DNA from: Papaver somniferum
Lineage: Eukaryota > Streptophyta > Magnoliopsida > Ranunculales > Papaveraceae
Assembly (NCBI RefSeq): GCF_003573695.1
Contig: NC_039358.1
Location: forward strand, 154,556,920-154,620,919
Direction of reading: 5' to 3'
DNA length: 64,000 bases
Positions 46,672-55,180 of this stretch are shown here, piece after piece. A model generated the notes under the pieces. That model searched no databases and was not told where the DNA came from. It was given only the letters and a program-made list of their open reading frames with translations. The position numbers and the translations under genes are program-made. Numbering within the stretch: the first letter of the stretch is position 1; the number at the start of each line of letters is the position of its first letter.

Positions 46672-48270
46672 AATACCCCCAAACCTGAATTTTGCTTGTC
46701 CTCAAGTAAAACAAAACTAAGGAAATCCTAACTATACCACTGTCGCTGGTCTCTCGAATGCATTTAGCGTATGCACTAAGCCTTTTAAACCACTAAGTGT
46801 CCCTAGTGGACGAGTTGAAGTCTCGTGAAGGTTTACCAGAGGTGTGCCTACAAAACCTAAGGGCAAAATATAAGCTCAGATTCCATCAAACGTGACATGT
46901 GCAAAACAGTTAAGCTCACAGCAAAATGGAGATGTCAATCTAGCTATCGAAGGCACAATCCTAGCACTGATAACAAATAAGGACATGTGATAAGAGTGTA
47001 AAGTGTATCTACACATGTGTAAAGAAAGATCTGAAGTCATGACTACTAATCACCAAGAGATAGTTTCTCAGGCTAAGAACTGAGGTCGAAATCTAGCTAG
47101 CTGTCCGGACTTTACGAGAATTGTGAATGAGTTGGAGGTATTTCACAATTTCTCGCGTTGTACATCAATGGCATACACCCTCCTTGCTTATTACAACGAA
47201 ACAACAAAAGATGACTATTTACATGACTCTTATTTACATTGACTATTCTCTTTTTATTTTTGGAACAAGAGATGATGGAATTGATAAATACTTGATTTTT
47301 TTGCATTTTTCTGATATTTTTTTCTGAATATAAACATCGATTTTTTTTTTTTTTTTTTACAAGGAAATACTTTTGATACATATACAAAAGGAAACAAAAA
47401 TTACATGACACTTTGCAAGAGGTAGCCCTTTTTGATGCACCCAGTTAAATTCGATGGTTGTCTTTCTTAATGTAACCTCCACCTTCTATCCCAACCAACC
47501 AAAGAACAAGCTAGTCAAGTTTCGTTCAGTATTCTAAAGTGATTGGCAATCGTAACTTCCTATCCAACACCTTGAAGATCGAGGCCATACATGTATTGGT
47601 AGATCGTGCGCGTGCAAATTTCTTATCACTATGTGAATTGTGCTAGAATCAGGGTGCCTAAATATCTAGACTAAGACTCCTAAAAATAATACATATTTGC
47701 ACAAGAGTCAACATTTCAAGGTAAATGAGCTCCATTTTTATGATTTTTTTTTCAATTTTTCAATTTTTTTTGAATTTTGAATTTTGAATTTTTTTTTTTG
47801 GAATTTTTCAATTTTTTTCAAAAAGAAGAAGGAGTTCGTTTTTAATTATAGCATATTATCGTGGCATCTACTCTATACCCCCAAACCTAAACTAAACATT
47901 GTCCTCAATGTTTCAAAATATGGAAAGAATTAAAATGCAACATATGGAAAGGGACATGCTGAGTAGAGTAAAAGGAGAGAGAATACCCGATTTCGGCGAA
48001 AGCAGAATTAAAACTCCGTTATTCAAGGCAAAAATCCAACATATTTCAGCCGAGATCATATTGGATTAGCAAAATATATACAAAAGGAACAAAAGGGTTT
48101 TTAAAATTTTATCTACTGGATTATATACAAAAAATTCACCATACACTAACAATCTAAAGAGTTGAGGATCAACCCAAAAGACAAAGTGTAGACATTTCAA
48201 CAGCTTCACACAATAATAACAGGAAGAAACGCAAGTGAAACTGTGAAACAAAATGAGCTACCCCCAAACC
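46672..48270 (-). promoter_or_regulatory. Polypurine tract and two further PPT-like boxes
   Basis: On the minus strand GGTTTGGGGGTA occurs at the LTR boundary (~46674-46685) and again at about 47875-47887 and 48259-48270. The outer and middle copies are each preceded by a similar phrase (CTTGAGGACAA / CATTGAGGACAAT). Only the boundary copy is placed to prime plus-strand DNA synthesis into the LTR. Confidence 0.65.
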
Positions 48271-48889
48271 TGGATTTTACAGAAGATATAATTTTGAAAA
48301 CAAAATCGCGCAGTTTCGGGGGTTCATCATGCAAAAGGTCTAGCTCGAAATGAACTGTGCTAGGGACGGGCAAACATGCTAATTCCAACTGTGGTTCCTC
48401 AGATGTATTATACTTAGAAGCAAAATAGTCCAAGAGGACTTGGGAAGCACACAGTTCCAAACCTAGGTTGGGGATTTTCAGAAAAATTGGTTTTACAATG
48501 TTGGTACAAACCAAATCTAGGTTGGGTGGAAGGCCAACAGATTGTGACTCGTGTAGGAGGATAGGCACATCATTACTAATCACATCAACATCTCCTAAGT
48601 CTTCTACAAGTTTCACAACATGCTCACAATCATCAAACAGTTTAGCAAGTTCACACTCAGAATCATCAACATCATCAACAAATTCATTCTCATGCATCGG
48701 CAAATCAGGAGAAATATCACAATGTGACCTAGGTAGAGAATCAGACACATCACTTATATTTTCATGCATATTGGTGTCTACAGAAGATTCAACTATTCCT
48801 ATGTCATGCTCATCTTCACAGAATAATTGTACGAATCCCATGTCAATATCAAAATCATATGAATTACAATGAGTATTAGAAAACAACAT
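48206..48889 (-). CDS. Acidic ORF of the gypsy-type element, function unknown
   Basis: 227-residue frame, mostly Asp/Glu/Ser/Leu, e.g. MGFVQLFCEDEHDIGIVESS, DDVDDSECELAKLFDDCEHV and PKLRDFVFKIISSVKSRFGG, ending in a hydrophobic stretch. It overlaps the end of the upstream frame and probably continues the same polyprotein through a shift near 48880-48900. No protease (DTG/DSG), reverse transcriptase or integrase motif. This resembles the Asp/Glu-rich region that follows gag in non-autonomous Tat-like elements. Confidence 0.5.
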   Translation of the reverse strand: MLFSNTHCNSYDFDIDMGFVQLFCEDEHDIGIVESSVDTNMHENISDVSDSLPRSHCDISPDLPMHENEFVDDVDDSECELAKLFDDCEHVVKLVEDLGDVDVISNDVPILLHESQSVGLPPNLDLVCTNIVKPIFLKIPNLGLELCASQVLLDYFASKYNTSEEPQLELACLPVPSTVHFELDLLHDEPPKLRDFVFKIISSVKSRFGGSSFCFTVSLAFLPVIIV

Positions 48890-49842
48890 TCATGAAGGTC
48901 GAGGGCGAGAAGCCATATGTTTTGAACCAACAGGTTCCACAATATTTTCATGTTCTTCACATCATCATAATCATCATAATCATCATCATGGTAGCATGCA
49001 TATTGGTCCTCATTAACAGTGGTGGTGTCGTTAGTCAATTCATGTTCCTCTAAATTAGGTTCATATTCAACATCATTTACATGAATGGGACTAGACACTT
49101 CATTAGGGACAACATACATTTCCTCATGAATTTCCTCCTTTTGTAGGTGAAGCAAAATCTGATCTAAATATGCCTGAATTCGTGATGTAGATCTATCGAA
49201 GTTTTGCTCACTAAGTCTTAAAGCTTCTGTGGTGGAGTCTAAATTCATGGGAGTACAAAATTCTTCATGTTCAAATTGTGGTGAATGGTACATGTATGCA
49301 TGGTCATTAGGGTCTACAAAATATTGATCGCAACCCTCAAAGGATTGATTATGGTCCCAATGACTACCATTCTCACAATTCATGGGCATTTCATACATTG
49401 GATTTTCTCTTGATGGCCTAAAATTATGCAAAATATGACAATGCTCAACAGGGTGGTCTAAACTACCACATGCGGGACATGCATAGATTTCAGGTTGCCT
49501 AAGAAAATTAGATGTGACAGATTCCTCATGTGATTGCATTTCTAAAGCTGCGATTCGAGCTTCTAATTGATCCATCAGAGATGATTGTGTGAGTGAGGCA
49601 CTAGCAAAATGTTCATTTTCACGTTGCGATAAATGATGCATGTATGAATAGTCATTAGGGTTCATGTATTGCGGCTCGGGACTTTGAAAATGTCCATAAT
49701 AATTCCTATAACTATTGACATCATGGTCTGTGGGAGGTTCATAACGTGAAGTTTGTCCATACGCAAGTTCTCTAAGGGATTCGTTGTATTCCCCAACAGT
49801 AAAAAGATCTATACATGATTGGGCTCTAAGCTCAAAATTTGG
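48799..49842 (-). CDS. Gag-like protein with zinc knuckle, gypsy-type element
   Basis: The frame is open from ~49842 (before any ATG: FELRAQSCIDLFTVGEYNES) and the first Met in a repeated context is MNPNDYSYMHHLSQRENEHF at 49665. A short coiled coil (MDQLEARIAALEMQSHEE) precedes C-X2-C-X4-H-X4-C (CPACGSLDHPVEHC) at about residues 62-75 of that Met start. A partial internal repeat MNPNDYSYMHH / DPNDHAYMYHSPQ is visible. The tail is acidic (CYHDDDYDDYDD). I infer a nucleocapsid-type role from the knuckle. The true N-terminus is unclear; an upstream shift or non-ATG start is possible. Confidence 0.6.
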   Translation of the reverse strand, partial: PNFELRAQSCIDLFTVGEYNESLRELAYGQTSRYEPPTDHDVNSYRNYYGHFQSPEPQYMNPNDYSYMHHLSQRENEHFASASLTQSSLMDQLEARIAALEMQSHEESVTSNFLRQPEIYACPACGSLDHPVEHCHILHNFRPSRENPMYEMPMNCENGSHWDHNQSFEGCDQYFVDPNDHAYMYHSPQFEHEEFCTPMNLDSTTEALRLSEQNFDRSTSRIQAYLDQILLHLQKEEIHEEMYVVPNEVSSPIHVNDVEYEPNLEEHELTNDTTTVNEDQYACYHDDDYDDYDDVKNMKILWNLLVQNIWLLALDLHECCFLILIVIHMILILTWDSYNYSVKMSMT

Positions 49843-50660
49843 TTTTTAAGGGATTGGACTTTTTGGAAAAATTTGGTTTTGTTGGGAAAAATTTGGTTTT
49901 GGGGAGACATTTGGTTTTAATGGGAAAAAGAAAAATTTTGGTTTTTAATGTGGGAGCAGAATAAAATTTGGTTTTTAAAATCTGGGAGCAAGTAAATTTT
50001 TTTTTTTTTTTTTTTTAAATAATAAAAAGAAGAAAATAAAAATTTGGTTTTTGAAATGGGAGCAAGCCCACTGTGCAAGCCTCTAATGAAATGAAGGCTG
50101 CGGCCTACGAAAATCCAAGTTTTAATTTTTGAAAGTTTAATTTGGCCCAGTTGGTTAAGGCCCGACGTTTGTTTTAAAACTTTGGTTTCGAGGTCCACTT
50201 ACAAGTCCACAACCAGTTATAAGCTCAGCTGGGTTCAAACCCAGAGTCCAAAATACAAGTCCAATGGAAGAATTTAAACAAGCCCACACAAAATAAATAC
50301 AATCCCCCAAATTAAACAAACAAGCCCACAAATAAATTATTACAAACCCAAAATAGAAAAATAAAAAGCCCAAAAAATTGGGTTAATTATTACAAGCCCA
50401 CAATTAAAAATTTGGAAGCCCACAGGTTGGGTTCTCTCAATGGAATGGGTTTAGGCTTACCTTTTTAGCACAGCCCAGCTGCTCTGATATTGTTGCAAAA
50501 ACCCAGTTGGGTTTTGGTTCTTTTCCTTGGTGGCGTCCCAGCAGAGGAAAAACAGGTTCAGAACGGCAGGTCCAACAACAAATGAAATGAAGCAGATGCA
50601 GATGCAAATGTTATGTAATGAAATACAAAATAGCTAAAAAACACAGATAAAACACAGCAC
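49843..50660. other. Leader region of the gypsy-type element
   Basis: Between the gag-like frame and the primer-binding-site array. Rich in TTTGGTTTTTAATGGG and AAGCCCACAAATAAAT-type phrases, with a T tract at 49997-50017. No coding frame supported. Confidence 0.5.
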
Positions 50661-50663
50661 CAA

Positions 50664-50844
50664 TCCCCGGCAGCGGCGCCAAAAACTTGGCAGGCCCGGC
50701 AACGGCGCCAAAAACTTGGTAGTCCCCGGCAGCGGCGCCAAAAACTTGATATTCCCCGGCAGCGGCGCCAAAAACTTGGTAGGCTTGGAAAAGATATTAT
50801 ATTTAAATGCAAAAAGATCCCCGGCAGCGGCGCCAAAAACTTGG
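50664..50844 (-). promoter_or_regulatory. Array of five tRNA-Asp-type primer binding sites
   Basis: Five copies of (T)CCCCGGCARCGGCGCCAAAA on the plus strand, at about 50664-50690, 50694-50719, 50723-50748, 50753-50779 and 50818-50844. Read on the minus strand each is TTTTGGCGCCGYTGCCGGGG, complementary to the 3' end of plant tRNA-Asp; copy 2 (with CAACGG) is the exact match and the other four have one G for A. Each is followed by CTTGGTAGG or a variant, which is the terminal sequence of the LTR. Copy 5 directly adjoins the LTR and is in the functional position. The spacer between copies 4 and 5 is itself similar to the first ~45 bases of the LTR. Confidence 0.9.
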
Positions 50845-53493
50845 TAGGCCTCGAAAGGGTATAGAAATTATGCGCAATGAAAACGGGGGCCTACAGTAAT
50901 ACCGCAAGTGCACGGTCGTCAGTTGTAGCTCGTGCAAGTACGGGTCGATCCACAGAGATCGGGTGTGTTTTGGAAGTGATTTAGCTAATTGGGTTCCTAG
51001 ATTTGCTTTGGGCTTAGAAGCCTTTTGGCTTAAATTGGGCTTGAGTACTAATGGGTTTGTTCACAATAAAATGAACTGAGCTTGGGCTCAGTTAGTCTTT
51101 GAAATGCAAATGGGCTTAGGCCTTAAATTTAGGCTTTTGATTAAGCCTGAATTGGATTGGGCCTTAATAATGAACTTGGGCTTTGGTTTTGGTCTTCTGA
51201 TGAGCCCAAGTTGTGCTCTGGGATTTTGGTTTTAGAAACTGGGCTTGGTTACTGAGGACTGGGCCTTAGGCTTCACTGAAGTGAATTGGGCTCAGTTGGA
51301 TTGGCCTTTGCTTGGCTGCAGGAGCAGCAAGTCTGCACAGCAGCTGCAGGAGAAGAAGTGGCAGCAGCTTGGCAGCAGGCTTGGCAGAGGCAAAGAAGCA
51401 GCAGGCACCAGTAGCAGCAGTAGGGCAGCTGCACAGCAGGTAGTAGCAGCAGCAGGAGCAAGAGCTGCACAGCAAGGCCAACAGCAACAGCAAAAGGAGA
51501 AGTGCTGCAGGGCAAGTGCAACAGCAACAGCAGCACAAGGAGTGGTAAACAGTGGATCTAGGCCAAATTGGAAGCAAACCAGAGAAGCAACAGAGTTGCA
51601 GGGCAGGGAAGAAACAACAAGGCAAAAGCAATGGAAGAACTAAACAGCAAAAACAAAACAAAAGCAAAACAAAACAAGAATGAACCAAGGCCTAAGGCCA
51701 AGGGCAGGGTTGTGGTGAAGCTAACAGAACAAACATAGAAAATAAATTGTGGATGGGAAGTGCAGGGAGATGGATGAGAGTTTCCTTTACCTAGCCAGTT
51801 CACCTAGGTTAAGTTCTTGTCAAATATCTAGTTAACCAACCTTACAGCCTTAGCTAACCCCTAGTATTGGCTGTCTGTTTAAGGCACAACCAATCACAGA
51901 CTAACTAGGCAGTGGTTTACTAACTAATGTAGCTAATTAATTCCTTAGAGCCACCACTGACCCCTAGCATTAGTGGTCTTCTTACAGCACCACTAATCAC
52001 AAATCAGTTGGGCACTTAGGAGTCTAACTAGCCTAAGCTATTTTAAGCTCAGCAAAAACCATCCTAATAGCTAACCATCATGGTTCAGTTGTTCTCTCAC
52101 CCTAGTGGGGAATTAGAACATGTTGCAGTTAAGAGTCCTCATGGTTGTCAAGCATCAAAACTCAGAATAAGAACATGTGAGTTAAACAGGGGACTTACAA
52201 GCTCATGTGTAGAAACAAACACACAAACTAATTAAGACAAACATAACATGGATAATACAATCACACACAGAACACAACAGGATATAGCATAACATAACAA
52301 ACATAACAGGAGCATAACAATTAACAGGAAACAATATTAAGCAGAACACATTATCATTTAACAGGACATGAAAGTCCTGGATGTTGGCTACTCCAAGCAT
52401 CGTTTCTAACACAACCCATAGTCCCAATTTATACCCAATTACATCATTAGGGTTTTCCCCAATTTTCCCCCAAATTCAGTGAAATTAGGTTTTGCAAATT
52501 ACCTAATTTTATGGCACAATTCCTCCCATGTGCGACGACCCATTCTTCCTCTGACGCTCCTGCTGCTATCCACGCCTCCAATTGCTTCATCTATCAATCT
52601 AATTCACCAAATCCAATCCTAACAGTGAAGAGGATGGTGGAGTTTTTGAAATAGAGTAATAGGTGATAGGGGTGATGATAGTAGTGATGGGTTGTGGTTG
52701 TTGTGGAGAGTTGGTGGTTTGGTGGCTGTTGCAGGAGGGGTGGTGGTGATGGTGGTGCGGCAGGGGATGGTGGTTGTTCTGCAGAGGGGGGTGGTGTAGG
52801 TGATGGCTGGGTTCGATAGAATGGGAGAAGGGGGTTGTTTGGGTAGGTGGTATAGGCTCGGTTGCTAGGGTGTTAGGCGGATCCATCGAGTCTTGATGTT
52901 CTGTGACTCTGAGCTGCGAGATGCGAAGCTGGTAGGTGGATCGGACGGTGATACGAAGTGAAGCTTGTAGCGACCGTCAGATATTTTGATACAACGAAGT
53001 TAACGGCTCTAGATGGGGTTAGGAACTGTAGTGTTAGGCGGAGATATCAAACTTTGATGCACAACAAGGGAGCGACCGTTGGATTCAACTACCATCTAAT
53101 CTGAAGGCTTGGAATTTCAGCGCTGTGGTGCTCGGCAGAGACATCAGATTTTGATGCTCTATGAAGGAGCGACCGTCGGATGCTTCTGAGAACTGATCTG
53201 ATGGCTGAGAACGGAGGCGCTTTTGTGTGTAGAAAATGAGGTTGTGCGCACCATTCTTCGCGGCTTCCTTGCGTAATTTCTCCCGGCTTTTCACTACTTT
53301 TCTGCTCTTTTCGCTCCGCGACTCATCCGAACTTTATTTATTACCTAAAAATGCAAAATTAATTAATAAAAATATTTATTCTTGAAAACAATGAAAATAC
53401 AGAATATGGGATAAAATGTAGAATTAACGCATAAAAGATGAGTTAAAATGCCAACAAAAAGGGATAAATATATACAATATTTGGCACTCATCA
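50842..53493 (-). repeat. 5' LTR of the young gypsy-type element
   Basis: Partner of 44023-46671. Its left edge TTGGTAGGCCTCGAAAGGG touches the last primer binding site copy and its right edge CTCATCA precedes the ACCTT duplication. Confidence 0.93.
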
Positions 53494-53544
53494 ACCTTCA
53501 ACCAACTACCCCTCCCTATATATGTTATATTGCAATTTCTACAA

Positions 53545-53705
53545 GTATGGAAAGGGGACCATATTGGCATGATTGCTTCACTATTCATTCGCAATAATTG
53601 CGTTACAACACAATGATTGCTTTACAGCACAATGATTGCGTCACAGTATAATGATTGTGTTACAGCACTATGATTGCGTTACAACACAATGATTGCGCAA
53701 CATTC
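53545..53705. repeat. Tandem ~24-bp repeat CACAATGATTGCG
   Basis: Six to seven units of roughly GTTACAGCACAATGATTGCG with substitutions, inside the outer repeat layer of the BAHD insertion. Confidence 0.75.
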
Positions 53706-54042
53706 GTTCGGCCATCCCTCTCTGGCCTGATGCACAATGATTGTGCAACATTGGCTCTAGTAAAATAGCCTTCATGATGCGCAAATGATACGCTGCAATC
53801 TCTAGGTCACCTACCCAACTAGCCTAATGCATCATTTGATGCGAGATTTGGCCCTTAGACAAATGGCAAACATAATGCGCCATTTTGGCGTGATATTGTC
53901 CTTAAGCCAATCTATCTCTTACCAAGCAACGAAATATTTGGATGAAGCTTCATCTCAGGACATGGCGCATCATTTAGCATGCGCCATGCTAAAAACACAT
54001 GGTGATACATGAAACCTCGGGTTCAAAGAGAAAATTCTAACT

Positions 54043-54626
54043 CGTATTAGAGATATAGTACTTTGAATGTTTATATTCTCATACATGGAAGAAAGTGACT
54101 CAAGCGAGAAGAATTGATGTAGAAGGGTTGACCCAAGTAAGGGTTGCAATCAACAGAAGGCAAGAATCAAACCATCAGTACCCATGGAGTATTTCGGAAA
54201 TTTAGTTCTTTGGACTTATCCAACTTTGAAAGTGAGGGAATTCTTGCAACAGATTCATGCATATATTTCGAAGGAAATTCACGATGAGGTCATTCGTGTC
54301 GGTAACAGGTATTTCAAATCATTTATTGATTTTTGAGCGACAACAGAAGGTGTTGATAATGAAGTCGATGACCTAGAAGCGACATAACTAGAATTTGGAA
54401 ATACACTATGTCCGATTTTGGAAGTAAATAGTTTCATGATCTTGATTTTGGTGGTGGAAGTCATTGTGCCTTTTTTCCACCCAATATTCCAGTTGAAGGT
54501 CTAGTCAATTTCTTGCCAACTTGCAATGGAAATGGTGGAATGGACGTGGTAATCTCACTTTTTCCTGAACATGTTCATCTCTTTAGACAAATTTTTCATC
54601 AACTAGCCGAAAATCCCAACACTTGA
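54043..54626 (+). pseudogene. BAHD acyltransferase pseudogene, C-terminal fragment
   Basis: Continues the fragment 42646-43183 after the insertion. It corresponds to intact residues ~258-448: YSHTWKKVTQARRIDVEGLT, a frame break at the Arg/Ala-Arg-Ile segment (RRQESNHQ in place of GRARIKPS), YFGNLVLWTYPTLKVREFLQ, a TGA replacing a Gly codon after FIDF (54336-54338), a TAA near 54388, a deletion removing the residues before SFHDLDFGGG, and HCAFFPPNIPVEGLVNFLPT to the stop TGA at 54624-54626. It shares DFGGG (not DFGWG) with the intact gene, so that variant is ancestral to both copies. The tail LAENPNT is longer than in the intact gene. Confidence 0.9.
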
Positions 54627-54727
54627 TCTAGAAAGGAAAGGAGGCACGTATGTTAACTTTGATACAGTACTCGGAAAAATCCTAAGCTTTCATAGGAGGA
54701 AAGCCTAGATTTTTTAGGGACTCAAAG

Positions 54728-55150
54728 GCTCATGTAGAGCTAGCTTGAAAGCGCTCACCCGTTGGAGGCGGTGCAGAAGAAGTCTTCTTGCTCTCTACCG
54801 CGATATCCTTCCCCTTCGAGGCATAAGAGGTCGGCTTCTCCTTTAAACCATTGTCCTTGGATGAAGTAGCGCGTTTCCCTTTGGAATCGTCCCCCTTCTG
54901 AGGCACCTGATCATTCTTTACTCGTTCTTTTCGGGACTCATCCTTACATTCTATCAAGTAGACCAATAGTCGTTTATCCTCCTCATTCACCGTCTCGAAA
55001 ACAACCGCCTCATGATAAAAATGAGCATTGTGAATCGACAGTCCTATGAGCGTGACTACATCTTCTAAAACTGGGGTCGCCTCTCCCCATGCAAAAAAAA
55101 AAATGTGAACATGGGGTTCCCAGCGGCAACAAAGTCGAGTAATATCTCGC
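54728..55150 (-). pseudogene. Plant mobile domain (aminotransferase-like) gene fragment
   Basis: On the minus strand RDITRLCCRWEPHVHIFFF (to a poly-T slip) followed by AWGEATPVLEDVVTLIGLSI matches the core of the plant mobile domain, whose hallmark is a W...THTF.FPWGE.T.TLEDV..L.GL pattern. It continues VNEEDKRLLVYLIECKDESR and then a Lys/Ser-rich tail to GERFQASST*. A one-base slip in the T run near 55091-55101 breaks the frame. PMD proteins are encoded by Mutator- and gypsy-like plant elements and by a few domesticated host genes. Only a fragment remains, and it is cut on the right by the solo LTR (55181). Confidence 0.65.
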
Positions 55151-55180
55151 TTTAAATAAAGAAATAAATTTATATCTTTC

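Larger units (their letters stand above)
44023..53493 (-). mobile_element. Young non-autonomous gypsy-type LTR retrotransposon, gag-like only
   Basis: LTRs of 2.65 kb at 44023-46671 and 50842-53493 (plus-strand ends TGGTAGGCC...CTCATCA) flank 4.17 kb. The duplication ACCTT is perfect (44018-44022, 53494-53498). Minus-strand reading places a tRNA-Asp-type primer binding site beside the right LTR and a polypurine tract GGTTTGGGGGTATT (46672-46685) beside the left one, as in Tat/Athila-like Ty3-gypsy elements. Outside the first ~45 bases I find only nine single-base differences between the LTRs, so insertion was recent. The interior has two acidic frames, one with a zinc knuckle, and no pol. It should depend on a related autonomous element. 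Confidence 0.92.
43184..54042. mobile_element. Composite insertion splitting the BAHD pseudogene
   Basis: BAHD homology stops after AAGCTGAAT at ~43183 and resumes at ~54043. The outer layer (43184-44022 plus 53494-54042, about 1.4 kb when joined) starts TGTGACGGACCGG and is rich in GATGCGCC/GCGCA phrases. It looks like an LTR or other repeat, but I could not define its right end or a target duplication. The gypsy-type element 44023-53493 was inserted into it later. Confidence 0.6.

Noticed and set aside
50664..50844. Five tRNA-Asp-like 3' halves (CCCCGGCAACGGCGCCA-type) on the plus strand
   Set aside because: Only the last ~18 bases of a tRNA are present, with no D or anticodon arms. They are primer binding sites read from the other strand, not tRNA genes.
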